Part shown: positions 17,748-26,613 of the stretch, piece by piece
Layout of the letters: every line of letters begins with the position of its first letter
Numbering within the stretch: the stretch's first letter is position 1
From: Bacteroidota bacterium
GTDB lineage: Bacteria; Bacteroidota; Bacteroidia; Bacteroidales; Paludibacteraceae
DNA length: 59,281 bases
Direction: 5' to 3'
NCBI GenBank assembly: GCA_022708505.1
Contig: JAKIYP010000007.1
Coordinates: 1-59,281 of the forward strand
Made by a program: the position numbers and the translations under genes
Notes under the pieces: model-generated
Databases searched by the model: none
Seen by the model: the letters and a program-made list of their open reading frames with translations, nothing else
What the model was told of the DNA's origin: nothing

Positions 17748-19016
17748 TTATAAGTCAAATCCAATGTCCGATCTGAAATACTTCTTATCGTAATCAATCA
17801 GTTTTGCATTCTTAAAAGATTGAGCAAGTGCTTCTTCTTTCGTTTTTCCATAAGAGCTGATTGCCAATACACGTCCTCCTGAAGTAACGATATTCCCGTC
17901 TTTCGATGCTGTGCCCGCGTGAAAGACAATGCTACCTTCAACTTTTTCCAGACCTGAAATTATTTTCCCTTTTTCATAATCCTCCGGGTACCCTCCGGAA
18001 ACAAGCATCACTGTTACGGCTGCGCGTTCATCAAATTCAACTGTTTTCTCGTTCAGATTGCCTTCTGCAACACCTTTCAACAAATCTACAAAATCCGATT
18101 TCAATCGCAACATCACCACCTCTGTTTCCGGGTCACCCATACGGGCATTATACTCGATTACATAAGGTTCATTACCCACTTTTATCAGTCCGAAGAAAAT
18201 AAAACCTTTGTAGATGATTCCTTCACTGTATAATCCTTCAACCGTTGGTTTGATAATGCGTTCTTCTACCTTTTGCATGAAAATTTCATCAGCAAAAGGA
18301 ACCGGCGAAACAGCCCCCATACCACCTGTATTCAGACCCTTATCCCCTTCTCCGATGCGTTTGTAATCTTTTGCTTCCGGTAGAATCTGATAATGTTTCC
18401 CATCCGTGATCACAAACACAGAACATTCAATTCCGGAGAGAAACTCTTCTATCACCACCGTTTTACTGGCAGCACCGAATTTCCCATCAAGCATGTGCTT
18501 TAATTCCGCAATCGTTTCATCCAGATCATTCAAGATGAGCACTCCTTTTCCCGCAGCCAATCCATCCGCTTTCAACACATAAGGCGCTTGCATCGTTTTC
18601 AGGAAGTCAACACCTTCCTGTAAATTCATACTGGTTACACTCAGGTATTTTGCAGTTGGGATATTATGTCTGAACATAAATTGCTTGGAAAAGTCCTTGC
18701 TGCCTTCAAGCTGAGCACCAATTTTATCCGGTCCAATCACTGGAATATCCATCAAATTTTCATCCGCTCTAAAAAAATCAACAACACCTTTCACCAACGG
18801 ATCTTCCGGTCCAACTACCACCATGTCGACGGCATTTTCCAATACAAGCTTTTTTATCGCTGGAAAATCATCCGCAGAAACAGGTATATTTGTCCCCAAA
18901 GTTGCCGTACCGGGATTTCCCGGAGCTATAAATAATTTGTTTAATGCCGGACTCTGAGCCATTTTCCAGGCAAGCGCATGTTCACGTCCTCCTGAACCGA
19001 GAAGTAGTATATTCAT
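17748..19016 (-). CDS. purD: Phosphoribosylamine-glycine ligase (GAR synthetase)
   Basis: An ATP-grasp enzyme of purine synthesis joining phosphoribosylamine and glycine. 422 residues, standard. Signatures: [15 protein letters not shown] at the N-terminus, [23 protein letters not shown] (ATP-grasp), [16 protein letters not shown] (metal site) and a C-terminal [11 protein letters not shown] domain. It heads the leftward run, with its own TANNTTTG promoter 22 bp upstream. Confidence 0.96.
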   Translation of the reverse strand: MNILLLGSGGREHALAWKMAQSPALNKLFIAPGNPGTATLGTNIPVSADDFPAIKKLVLENAVDMVVVGPEDPLVKGVVDFFRADENLMDIPVIGPDKIGAQLEGSKDFSKQFMFRHNIPTAKYLSVTSMNLQEGVDFLKTMQAPYVLKADGLAAGKGVLILNDLDETIAELKHMLDGKFGAASKTVVIEEFLSGIECSVFVITDGKHYQILPEAKDYKRIGEGDKGLNTGGMGAVSPVPFADEIFMQKVEERIIKPTVEGLYSEGIIYKGFIFFGLIKVGNEPYVIEYNARMGDPETEVVMLRLKSDFVDLLKGVAEGNLNEKTVEFDERAAVTVMLVSGGYPEDYEKGKIISGLEKVEGSIVFHAGTASKDGNIVTSGGRVLAISSYGKTKEEALAQSFKNAKLIDYDKKYFRSDIGFDL

Positions 19017-19038
19017 GTTGGTTATTTGATTTTGAACA

Positions 19039-19069
19039 CAAAAGTAATATTTTATCGGGGCATTTACAA
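19039..19069 (-). promoter_or_regulatory. Promoter for the purD operon
   Basis: Minus strand: TACTTTTG at 19046-19039, with ATTG as a possible -33 element 20 bp upstream. It lies between purD and the AraC-type gene. No PurR-like operator is recognisable. Confidence 0.55.
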
Positions 19070-19144
19070 TTTTGTGTTATATATAACCATCAAAATCCGA
19101 TTCTTAAAGAGTTGAACTCGCACAACAGCGCACCCGGAGCATAA

Positions 19145-19654
19145 CTAATTGGAATTATTGTTATCTAAACATTCCTTGTATACGAATTCTTTCCAGTCTT
19201 TCATATTTAAACCTGTTTTTTGCTTAACAGCCCTTTTCATGGTATCAATAGAACCAAATCCGCATTTCTCAGCAAGCTCTTTTTGTGAGACCTTACCTTC
19301 CTCAATCAATGTTTCTTTGACCTCATTTAGCCGAAACTGATTGATATACGAACAGAAGTTCTGATTGTAAAAGATATTTATTGAGCTAGAAACATACGTA
19401 CGGTTTGTACCTAACATCTCGGCAACATCATTAATCGACAATTCCGGATTTGTATACATTTTATTTTCTTTTAAAATCAAATCCAGCTTTTCTGCAATTT
19501 CACGGAGTTGCTCGATTTTAAGCCTTGGGGTATTCTCATTAGATTTATTTTTTTGAAGAGTTTGCCTTATCTTCTTATTCCTATTCCGGAGAATAACCAA
19601 CAATGAAGTAAGTAAAAGGGTTAAGGCGACAGTAACTTGAACCGATTGTAACAT
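19145..19654 (-). CDS. Membrane-anchored AraC-family DNA-binding protein
   Basis: 169 residues: one N-terminal membrane segment (about 5-23, VQVTVALTLLLTSLLVIL), a basic stop-transfer stretch (RNRNKKIR), a short linker, then an AraC/XylS double helix-turn-helix (first NDVAEMLGTNRTYVSSSIN, second QKELAEKCGFGSIDTMKRAVKQKTG). The single-span membrane/HTH layout is short; larger relatives carry several transmembrane segments or a TPR/sensor domain. An in-frame stop lies upstream, so no longer version is encoded. It is divergent from the ECF sigma gene across 253 bp, and a regulatory relation is possible but not shown. Confidence 0.85.
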   Translation of the reverse strand: MLQSVQVTVALTLLLTSLLVILRNRNKKIRQTLQKNKSNENTPRLKIEQLREIAEKLDLILKENKMYTNPELSINDVAEMLGTNRTYVSSSINIFYNQNFCSYINQFRLNEVKETLIEEGKVSQKELAEKCGFGSIDTMKRAVKQKTGLNMKDWKEFVYKECLDNNNSN

Positions 19655-19740
19655 AAACAGGATAGTTTTACAGAGATTAAACTAAGATCTTTTAAACAAA
19701 CGAAATAGTATTTCAATTTTTATTTTCCGCACAAAATTAA

Positions 19741-19748
19741 TACATTTG
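19741..19748 (+). promoter_or_regulatory. -7 promoter element for the ECF sigma operon
   Basis: TACATTTG matches TANNTTTG and lies 159 bp before the sigma start. TTTT is at the -33 position. The 253-bp intergenic stretch 19655-19907 is AT-rich; apart from this element I see no clear site in it. Confidence 0.45.
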
Positions 19749-19907
19749 TGTAAATTATTAATCAATCTACAATTTTCAATGTCATATTTTTACTTTTTGC
19801 CTGTATTTTTTTACAGTTTACACGGAAATACATAAGTCGGAGTATGATACAAAAAAATATTTCAGTCCTGATGTAAGAAATCCAGACCTTATCCGTCATA
19901 GTAATGT

Positions 19908-20426
19908 ATGGAAAAAACACAATTTACAACTCAAATATTATCCTTGACAGACAAACTGTTCCGGCTCGCTAAATCAATATTGCGAAACGAGGATGCAGCG
20001 CGTGATGCTGTTCAGGATTTGAATTTAAGATTGTGGGAAAAAAGAACTCAGTTGAATCAGGTAGAAAATATACCGGCTTTTGTAATGCGTTCGATGCGAA
20101 ATCAATGTCTTGATATAATCAGACAAAAACATGAAAACTATGAGTTCCCAACAGAAATTGTATATGATGATTTAAATCCATACGAACATACGGAACAGAA
20201 AGATATGGCAAAAAGGGTGTGTCACATGATTGACAGTCTTCCCGAATTGCAACGAACAATTATCAGGATGAGGGATGTAGAAGGTATGGACCTAAAAGAT
20301 ATAGCTTTTGTAACAGGGATCAGTGAAAATGCAGTAAGCGTGAACCTATCGAGGGCGAGACAAAAAATCAGAGATCAACTTTTAAAAGAAACTAAACTTG
20401 TGGAGGAAAAAACATGGAATACCTGA
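19908..20426 (+). CDS. ECF RNA polymerase sigma factor
   Basis: 172 residues. Region 2 includes LAKSILRNEDAARDAVQDLNLRLWEKR (shown in part by DAVQDLNLRLW) and IPAFVMRSMRNQCLDIIRQ. Region 4 has LPELQRTIIRMRDVEGMDLK, then IAFVTGISENAVSVNLSRAR, the usual HTH. It would direct polymerase to alternative promoters. The downstream membrane protein overlaps its 3' end by 13 bp and is the likely anti-sigma factor. Confidence 0.94.
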   Translation: MEKTQFTTQILSLTDKLFRLAKSILRNEDAARDAVQDLNLRLWEKRTQLNQVENIPAFVMRSMRNQCLDIIRQKHENYEFPTEIVYDDLNPYEHTEQKDMAKRVCHMIDSLPELQRTIIRMRDVEGMDLKDIAFVTGISENAVSVNLSRARQKIRDQLLKETKLVEEKTWNT

Positions 20427-20917
20427 ATAAAATTTTTGACAAATATTTTAAAGGAGAAACATCCGTTGAGGAGGAAAATATACTTAAACTCTATTTTAAA
20501 TCCGATAAGGTTGCTCCTGAACACCTGGCTTACAAGCCCCTGTTTGATGCTTTCAAAATCGAAGCCTCTGAAACAATGGCAAATAAACTGCAAAGTAAAC
20601 CCCGGCAGTTCTTCCTCCAAAAGTGGATATATGCCGGTAGTGGAGTGGCGGCCGCTGTTTTACTGGCATTATGGCTTTTCGGATCACCAGTTTTTCAGGG
20701 AGATTATGCGATTGTAAACGGGACACGAATCAATGACCATGAGCTGGCACAACAGATTGCACAATCAAAAATTAACAAAGTGGGACAAATACTGGGAGAC
20801 AAACTACAACCGCTTGAAAGCATTCAAACCGTAAAAAACAGTTTGAAACCAGCAAAAAAAATGGGCGAAATTAAAACTGAAATCAACAACATCAAACAAA
20901 TACTTATCCTCGAATAA
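20414..20917 (+). CDS. Putative single-span anti-sigma factor
   Basis: 167 residues, with an N-terminal cytoplasmic helical domain (MEYLNKIFDKYFKGETSVEEEN..., typical of Bacteroidota anti-sigma starts), one membrane segment (about 73-94, GSGVAAAVLLALWLFG) and a short outer domain. It overlaps the sigma gene by 13 bp, the usual layout for translational coupling of sigma and anti-sigma. No zinc-binding H-x3-C-x2-C motif is present. The function is inferred from position and topology. Confidence 0.75.
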   Translation: MEYLNKIFDKYFKGETSVEEENILKLYFKSDKVAPEHLAYKPLFDAFKIEASETMANKLQSKPRQFFLQKWIYAGSGVAAAVLLALWLFGSPVFQGDYAIVNGTRINDHELAQQIAQSKINKVGQILGDKLQPLESIQTVKNSLKPAKKMGEIKTEINNIKQILILE

Positions 20918-20974
20918 CAAACATATAACAGCAAATAAATATTGAACGATGAACGATTAAAAACAAACAACAAT

Positions 20975-21505
20975 ATGAAAAAAACAATATTACTCCTTGT
21001 TACCCTGCTTTTTACGGCAATAACAATACAAGCACAATCCTTACAGAAGTTTTTCGATAAATATGCCGACGACGAACGGTTTCAATATGTATCCATCAAT
21101 AAGGGTATGATTAACCTGGGTTCTATTGTTGGAGGTGTTTCTAAATCCGACCAAAAGAATCTTTCCAAATTAAACGGGTTGAAGATTCTAACCCTTGAAG
21201 CCGCATCGGAATCTGCCATTATGAAAAATATAATCAGAGAGATTGAACAAATTGTCTCAAACGGAAAATTTGAATCGGCTGTTGAAGTTCGGGACAAAGG
21301 CGAGAGGGTCAATATCTATTATCGGGTAACCGGAAATGACAATGCAGATATGCTCATTATAACCAAAGATTTGAATGAGTTTAACTGCATCTGGATGACC
21401 GGAAAAATGACAAAAGAAGAAATGATGAATACCTTCTCTTCTCAAAATATTCAGGGAAAACCGTTAGCCGCTATAAATTCGGCAACATTTTTGCTGATGC
21501 TATAA
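20975..21505 (+). CDS. DUF4252 domain exported protein
   Basis: 176 residues from the ATG at 20975, which begins a clear Sec signal (MKKTILLLVTLLFTAITIQAQ); the earlier ATG at 20942 would place charged residues before it and is unlikely. The body (FFDKYADDERFQYVSINKGMI ... GKMTKEEMMN) matches DUF4252, a Bacteroidota family often encoded behind ECF sigma/anti-sigma pairs. It is probably a target or modulator of that envelope signalling system; its activity is unknown. A strong terminator follows 40 bp downstream. Confidence 0.82.
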   Translation: MKKTILLLVTLLFTAITIQAQSLQKFFDKYADDERFQYVSINKGMINLGSIVGGVSKSDQKNLSKLNGLKILTLEAASESAIMKNIIREIEQIVSNGKFESAVEVRDKGERVNIYYRVTGNDNADMLIITKDLNEFNCIWMTGKMTKEEMMNTFSSQNIQGKPLAAINSATFLLML

Positions 21506-21545
21506 TACCATTTTTTATTTAACTTTTATGATTTTTTGACTCAGA

Positions 21546-21580
21546 CCATCTGACATAGCGTTGTCAGATGGTTTGTTTTT
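21546..21580 (+). terminator. Rho-independent terminator of the sigma operon
   Basis: CCATCTGACA (21546-21555) pairs perfectly with TGTCAGATGG (21562-21571) around a 6-nt loop, followed by TTTGTTTTT. Confidence 0.92.
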
Positions 21581-21592
21581 AGACTGAAGGTA

Positions 21593-22534
21593 TTATTTCA
21601 ACACCTTGAACTTCCAGATTAACCCGATTGAAGCATTATGCTCATAACCGAAACCCGAATTGGGATATAACCGATAGATCCCATGTCGGTAATTCAGTCC
21701 CAAGTGAAAATGTTTTTTAAGTCTCCATTGAACATTTAAGTTCAAACCCAACATCCCTTGCTTTGTCTCCCGGGAATAATCAACAGATTGCTCAACATCG
21801 CCATCAGGAGAAAACCATTCTATATGGTGGTATCCCCAGTAGTTTTCGCTATATGAAAGTCCGTATCCCAATGAAATATTTTTCAACCTTATGTTATCTG
21901 AAATTGTAAAGTATTCAGCATTCATGGTTTCATAAGAAAAAAAATACTCTAATGGTAAAAGCAAGGGCATAGGAAAATCAATTAAGAATCCATAATTAAT
22001 ACTCACAAATTTGTTATTCTTATAATTGTAATCAACACCTAAGTCAGTGCCAAAAAATCCAGCACTTTGTTTCCTTCCTTCATTAACAGGACTCATGCTA
22101 AACCAATTTAAAAACGGAATTGAATAATTGAGGTAAAGCTGCCCTTTCCGTTGTGGTAAGAATTTTTCCGGCTTAGGGTTGGAAGTCATAAAATCCAGAA
22201 AGAATTCTTTTTGGTAAGCATACTTCTTAGGTGAAAAGTAGTCTACTATTAACCCTGCTCCATAGTTATATACATTTAGCCACAGCGTACCCGATAAATG
22301 TGGACTCAGCACAAAGGTTTTCTCTAAAGAATCCTGTTTCGCTTCAATTATCAATGATTCCGGGCCTCTTTTTACCATTATACCCTGTTTCTTGTTGACA
22401 GTTAAATCAAAGTTTTCATATTTGATTTGGGTTGGCTTGTCGGTATGTACGGTCAGGATGGTATACTCGTTATTCAAGATTGTAGCACAGGAATGCAGTA
22501 AAAGCACCAACAAAATAAGTATCAGATTCCGCAT
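21593..22534 (-). CDS. Hypothetical lipoprotein, possibly outer-membrane barrel
   Basis: 313 residues from the ATG at 22534, which starts a lipoprotein signal (MRNLILILLVLLLHSCATIL); the longer start at 22582 precedes it with unrelated residues. After a PEGA-like N-terminal part (TVHTDKPTQIKYENFDLTVNK), the second half consists of alternating amphipathic strands rich in Tyr/Phe/Asn (LGLNYRHGIYRLYPNSGFGY, ASIGLIWKFKVLK), ending in a hydrophobic strand as outer-membrane beta-barrels do. I do not recognise the family. It sits alone between two terminators, on the opposite strand to the sigma operon. Confidence 0.75.
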   Translation of the reverse strand: MRNLILILLVLLLHSCATILNNEYTILTVHTDKPTQIKYENFDLTVNKKQGIMVKRGPESLIIEAKQDSLEKTFVLSPHLSGTLWLNVYNYGAGLIVDYFSPKKYAYQKEFFLDFMTSNPKPEKFLPQRKGQLYLNYSIPFLNWFSMSPVNEGRKQSAGFFGTDLGVDYNYKNNKFVSINYGFLIDFPMPLLLPLEYFFSYETMNAEYFTISDNIRLKNISLGYGLSYSENYWGYHHIEWFSPDGDVEQSVDYSRETKQGMLGLNLNVQWRLKKHFHLGLNYRHGIYRLYPNSGFGYEHNASIGLIWKFKVLK

Positions 22535-22582
22535 GTATTGAATATTTATTCTATAATTGCACAAATGTAAAATAAATTTCAT

Positions 22583-22616
22583 AAAAAAACAGCACGCAAT
22601 CTAAACTGCATGCTGT
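22583..22616 (-). terminator. Rho-independent terminator of the suf operon
   Basis: On the minus strand ACAGCATGCA pairs with TGCGTGCTGT (one mismatch region inside), followed by seven T. It lies 27 bp past the sufD stop. A T run on the other side could make it bidirectional. Confidence 0.85.
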
Positions 22617-22642
22617 TTTTTGTTTTTAATACTTTTCCCGGT

Positions 22643-23983
22643 TTACTGGCAAATCGTGCATCCTTCGCACTTTGACAATTCACCTCTCAGTCTCTTCTCC
22701 ACCAGCATTTTCATACGGTCGGCAAGTGCCGGGATACGGATATTATCAATAACATCAGCGGTAAAGGCGAACATCAGGAGTAAACGGGCTTCTTCGTAAG
22801 GAATACCGCGGGTACGCATGTAAAACATCGCTTGTTCATCGAGCTGACCAATGGTTGCACCATGCGAACATTTCACATCATCGGCATAAATCTCAAGCTG
22901 GGGTTTGGTACGCATCTTCGCGGTACGATTCAGCAGGATATTCCGGTTGGTTTGATATGCCCGTGTTTTCTGTGCATCCTTAGCGACATAGAGTCTGCCG
23001 GTAAATGCTCCTTTTGAAACATCATCCAACACATATTTAAATAACTCATTCGAATGGCAGTTCGGCATGTTATGCAATACAGAAGTGAAATTATCTACTT
23101 GCTGTTTTTTATCTGCAATGACCATCCCGCAAAGTTCTGTTTCGCAGTTTTCTCCATTCAGCGCAATTTCAATGCTGTTACGAGTCAAGCCGTTATGCAG
23201 GGTTATAACGTTGCCCAGCACATTTGATGAGGCCTGCTGTTCAATCAGCAAGGTAGACAAATTGGTCGTTTTGATGTGGGTGTTCTCTAATTTATAATGC
23301 TCGTAAGTAGCATTCTCAGCCACAAAAACCTCTGTAACCCGGTTGGAGACAAAGCGCACATCGTCAACCGTATGGTCGCAAACCAACAATTGTGCTTTTG
23401 CACCCTCTTCGAGGATGATGAGGTTATGCGCATTGGCCATAAAATCGACATCAGCACGCATGATGTTAACCAACTGCACCGGACGGTCGAGCTGTACATT
23501 TTTAGGCACATACATAAAGAAACCGTCTTGCGCAAAGGCTCCGTTAAAAGCAACCAGACCATCCTGTTTTTGTGTCGACAAGCGACCGTAGTATTTTGCC
23601 ATCAGGTCGGGATATTTTTCCGCAGCCTCTTTCAGGCTACAAACAATCACTTCTTTCGGCAATTCAGCATTTTGTTCGTTGTATTCCGGATAAAAAGCAT
23701 CGTTCACCACAAAGTACAGATAAGACTGAATACCGGGCACGTCACATTTAAAGGCCTGATAAGGATCCACCGGAAAATCAAGACGTCTCACATTCAGTCC
23801 GTAATCCAGCGAAAGCGCTTCTTTCAGATCGGTGTATTTATAGTTTTCGAGTTTGGTTGTCGGAAAACCCAGTTTTTCAAACAAAGCAAAAGAAGCATCA
23901 CGTGATTCATTCATCACGGGCGCCGCATGTTGCTTTATCAGCGAATGATGGGTTTTGTACAAATCAATATATTGTTTTTCCAT
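22643..23983 (-). CDS. sufD: Fe-S cluster assembly protein SufD
   Basis: 446 residues. A scaffold subunit of the SufBC2D complex that builds Fe-S clusters. Signatures: the SufB/SufD beta-helix core with KDAQKTRAYQTNRNILL, KTRAYQTNRNILLNRTA-type segment, and the C-terminal VKCSHGATIGQLDEQAMFYMRTRGI, where the conserved His and the Q-L-D-E-x-x-x-F-Y-x-R-x-R-G-I motif are intact. It is last in sufB-sufC-sufD, 21 bp after sufC. Confidence 0.96.
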   Translation of the reverse strand: MEKQYIDLYKTHHSLIKQHAAPVMNESRDASFALFEKLGFPTTKLENYKYTDLKEALSLDYGLNVRRLDFPVDPYQAFKCDVPGIQSYLYFVVNDAFYPEYNEQNAELPKEVIVCSLKEAAEKYPDLMAKYYGRLSTQKQDGLVAFNGAFAQDGFFMYVPKNVQLDRPVQLVNIMRADVDFMANAHNLIILEEGAKAQLLVCDHTVDDVRFVSNRVTEVFVAENATYEHYKLENTHIKTTNLSTLLIEQQASSNVLGNVITLHNGLTRNSIEIALNGENCETELCGMVIADKKQQVDNFTSVLHNMPNCHSNELFKYVLDDVSKGAFTGRLYVAKDAQKTRAYQTNRNILLNRTAKMRTKPQLEIYADDVKCSHGATIGQLDEQAMFYMRTRGIPYEEARLLLMFAFTADVIDNIRIPALADRMKMLVEKRLRGELSKCEGCTICQ

Positions 23984-24004
23984 GCAAGCAAATTTTGTTA
24001 TCGT

Positions 24005-24757
24005 TTAAACCGCAACCTCCTGTTTGATCCAGTCGTAGCCCCTGGCCTCCAGTTCCAGCGCCAGTTCCTTGCCTCCGGACTTCACAATCCTTCCATCATG
24101 CAACACATGCACATAATCAGGAATGATGTATTCAAGCAGACGCTGATAGTGTGTAATCACAATAGTTGCATTTTCGGGTGATTTCAGTTTATTAACGCCA
24201 TGAGCCACAATACGAAGTGCATCGATATCCAGTCCCGAGTCCGTTTCATCTAAAATTGCTAATTTAGGTTCAAGCATGGCCATCTGGAAGATTTCGTTTC
24301 TTTTCTTCTCTCCACCTGAAAAACCCTCATTCACAGAACGGTTGGTGAGTTTGTTATCCATTTCCACCAAGGCTTTTTTCTCACGCATGATCCGCAAAAA
24401 ATCGGTAGCCGATATGGGAGGTAATTCTCTGTATTTGCGTTGCTCGTTGATGGCCGTACGCATGAAGTTGACCATACTCACCCCCGGAATTTCTACCGGA
24501 TACTGAAAACTCAGGAAAATACCTTCGTTGGCGCGTTTCTCAGGAGCCATTTCCTGTAAATCTTTCCCTTCGAAAATAATGCTTCCCTGGGTCACTTCAA
24601 ATGCAGGGTTGCCGGTAATAACAGAAGAAAGGGTTGATTTTCCGGAACCATTCGGTCCCATGATGGCGTGAATCTCACCGGGTTTTACCGACAAACTCAG
24701 CCCTTTTAATATCTCTTTGCCATTGATGCTGGCGTGCAGGTTTTTTATTTCTAACAT
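24005..24757 (-). CDS. sufC: Fe-S cluster assembly ATPase SufC
   Basis: A 250-residue ABC-type ATPase that drives the SufBCD scaffold. Walker [10 protein letters not shown] (about 35-43), signature [10 protein letters not shown], Walker [17 protein letters not shown], and the H-loop ITHYQRLL are all present. Not a transporter subunit. It lies 104 bp after sufB across an intergenic repeat, and 21 bp before sufD. Confidence 0.97.
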   Translation of the reverse strand: MLEIKNLHASINGKEILKGLSLSVKPGEIHAIMGPNGSGKSTLSSVITGNPAFEVTQGSIIFEGKDLQEMAPEKRANEGIFLSFQYPVEIPGVSMVNFMRTAINEQRKYRELPPISATDFLRIMREKKALVEMDNKLTNRSVNEGFSGGEKKRNEIFQMAMLEPKLAILDETDSGLDIDALRIVAHGVNKLKSPENATIVITHYQRLLEYIIPDYVHVLHDGRIVKSGGKELALELEARGYDWIKQEVAV

Positions 24758-24831
24758 GAGGTTATTTACTATTTTATTATTTACAATTTACAATTAAAAA
24801 AGTTAGCTGGAAATTAAACATTTAAACCCAT

Positions 24832-24856
24832 CATTAACCACTAACAACTAACCACT
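24832..24856. repeat. CCACTAAC repeat between sufC and sufB
   Basis: CATTAACCACT followed by TAACAACTAACCACT (24842-24856). Both blocks also occur after asd (12982-12996 and 13007-13017), in the opposite order. The 104-bp spacer also holds repeated TTTACAATT units and has no obvious promoter. Confidence 0.6.
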
Positions 24857-24861
24857 ATACA

Positions 24862-26298
24862 CTACCCAACAGATCCTTCCAGCGTTATCTGCAGCAGTTT
24901 CTGCGCTTCCACCGCGAATTCCATCGGCAACTTATCCACCACTTCTTTGGCGTAACCATTTACAATCAACCCGACGGCATCTTCAGTAGAGATACCCCGT
25001 TGGTTACAATAGAAAATCTGATCTTCGGATATTTTGGAGGTAGTGGCTTCGTGTTCAACAATAGCCGATTCGTTGTTGACTTCCATATAAGGGAAAGTAT
25101 GAGCGCCACATTTATCGCCCAGCAACAAGCTGTCGCACTGCGAGAAGTTACGCGCATTTTCAGCGTTAGCACCTACTCTGACCAAACCACGGTAGCTGTT
25201 CTGACTTACCCCCGCGGAAATCCCTTTCGATAAAATATGTGAACTGGTATTTTTTCCCAGGTGAATCATTTTCGTTCCGGTATCCGCCTGCTGATGGTGA
25301 TTCGTTACCGCTACTGAATAAAATTCAGCCGAAGAATTATCTCCTTGTAAAATACAGGACGGATATTTCCAGGTGATAGCCGAACCGGTTTCAACCTGTG
25401 TCCAGGAAATGTGCGAGTTCTCACCTTTACAGATTCCCCGTTTGGTTACAAAATTATAGATGCCACCCTTACCTTCCTTGTCGCCCGGATACCAGTTCTG
25501 AACGGTTGAATACTTCACATCTGCATTTTTCATCGCCACGATTTCGACGATGGCAGCATGTAGTTGATTTTCATCGCGTTGCGGAGCTGTACAGCCTTCG
25601 AGATAGGAAACATAGCTATCCTCGTCCGCCACGATGAGCGTGCGTTCAAACTGACCGGTATTAACCGCGTTGATACGGAAATAAGTCGACAATTCCATCG
25701 GGCAGCGTACGCCTTTCGGGATATAAACAAAAGAGCCATCACTGAAAACCGCACTGTTCAGCGCAGCAAAGAAATTATCGGTATGAGGCACCACTGTTCC
25801 CATGTACTTCTTCACCAAGTCGGGATGATGTTCCACCGCTTCACTGAACGAGCAGAAGATAATGCCCATTTCGTACAGCGTTTCCTTGAAAGTAGTTTTC
25901 ACCGAAACCGAGTCCATCACCGCATCTACAGCGATACCCGACAAGGCTTTTTGTTCTTCGAGTGGAATACCCAATTTATTAAACGTTGCTAAGAGTTCCG
26001 GATCTACTTCATCCAGACTTTGGGGTGCGTTCTTTCGGGGAGCTGCAAAATAAGAAATCGATTGATAATCAATTTCAGGTATTTTCAAATGTGCCCATTC
26101 CGGCATTTTCATTGTTAGCCAGTGACGATATGCTTTCAGTCGAAACTCAAGCATCCATTCCGGTTCATTCTTTTTGGCAGAAATCATCCGCACCACCTCT
26201 TCACTTAACCCAATAGGAATCACATCCGTCTCAATATCGGTGGTGAATCCGTACTTATATTCGCTTTGCGTTACTTCGTGTATAATTGTATCTGACAT
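24862..26298 (-). CDS. sufB: Fe-S cluster assembly protein SufB
   Basis: 478 residues. Main scaffold subunit of the SUF machinery. It has the conserved [48 protein letters not shown] and the C-terminal [16 protein letters not shown] followed by [21 protein letters not shown]. It is first in the operon; a TANNTTTG element lies 19 bp before the ATG. No SufS/SufU/SufE gene is next to it in this window. Confidence 0.97.
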   Translation of the reverse strand: MSDTIIHEVTQSEYKYGFTTDIETDVIPIGLSEEVVRMISAKKNEPEWMLEFRLKAYRHWLTMKMPEWAHLKIPEIDYQSISYFAAPRKNAPQSLDEVDPELLATFNKLGIPLEEQKALSGIAVDAVMDSVSVKTTFKETLYEMGIIFCSFSEAVEHHPDLVKKYMGTVVPHTDNFFAALNSAVFSDGSFVYIPKGVRCPMELSTYFRINAVNTGQFERTLIVADEDSYVSYLEGCTAPQRDENQLHAAIVEIVAMKNADVKYSTVQNWYPGDKEGKGGIYNFVTKRGICKGENSHISWTQVETGSAITWKYPSCILQGDNSSAEFYSVAVTNHHQQADTGTKMIHLGKNTSSHILSKGISAGVSQNSYRGLVRVGANAENARNFSQCDSLLLGDKCGAHTFPYMEVNNESAIVEHEATTSKISEDQIFYCNQRGISTEDAVGLIVNGYAKEVVDKLPMEFAVEAQKLLQITLEGSVG

Positions 26299-26317
26299 AA
26301 TCGTTTAAAATTGACTG

Positions 26318-26325
26318 CAAATTTA
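26318..26325 (-). promoter_or_regulatory. -7 promoter element for sufBCD
   Basis: TAAATTTG on the minus strand (TANNTTTG), 19 bp before the sufB start. TTCG sits at the -33 distance. No Fur/IscR-type operator is evident. Confidence 0.5.
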
Positions 26326-26469
26326 ATAAAAATCGCATAGGTACCGAAATAACACCAGTTATACAGGTTTTGTTTAATAAGATTGTTTTAATTGTGTTTC
26401 TTTAAATTATCTCAGAATATTAAGCGATTGAACCTGCCTCCCCAATTCATTATTGATCAAATAAAAAAA

Positions 26470-26510
26470 GCAAGCTTGCTTTTGGGTAATCGCACGCTTG
26501 CTTTTTGGGA
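26470..26510 (-). terminator. Terminator-like hairpin, copy 1 of a co-derived pair
   Basis: Outer stem GCAAGC (26470-26475) / GCTTGC (26496-26501), a T/C mismatch, inner stem TGC/GCA, and a loop TTTTGGGTAATC. A runs precede and T runs follow. It lies in the 315-bp spacer 26299-26613 between the broken GH57-like gene and sufB, with the sister hairpin 34 bp to the right. Besides the pair, the spacer holds only the sufB promoter and AT-rich sequence. Confidence 0.75.
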
Positions 26511-26529
26511 AAAGTATTAGACCGTTTTA

Positions 26530-26572
26530 TAAAAAGGACGCCTGCTTTTTGGTAATCGCAGGCGTCCTTTTT
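26530..26572. terminator. Terminator-like hairpin, copy 2 of a co-derived pair
   Basis: Perfect 10-bp stem GGACGCCTGC (26536-26545) / GCAGGCGTCC (26558-26567), loop TTTTTGGTAATC, flanked by A6 and T5 so it can terminate in both directions. The loop and inner stem are almost identical to copy 1, but the outer stem bases differ and still pair. It ends 41 bp after the stop codon of the GH57-like pseudogene. Confidence 0.88.
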
Positions 26573-26613
26573 GGATTAACAACATTTTGTCTGATTTTAT
26601 ACTGTTTTTATAC

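Noticed and set aside
23297..23905. A 202-codon open frame on the plus strand
   Set aside because: It is antisense to sufD, whose protein is fully conserved; the opposite frame encodes low-complexity sequence with no family likeness or promoter.
25564..25992. A 142-codon open frame on the plus strand
   Set aside because: It is antisense to the strongly conserved sufB gene; its product has no recognisable domain.
26299..26613. An insertion-sequence remnant between sufB and the pseudogene
   Set aside because: The inverted repeats are terminator-sized hairpins with A/T runs; no transposase fragment or target duplication is visible.
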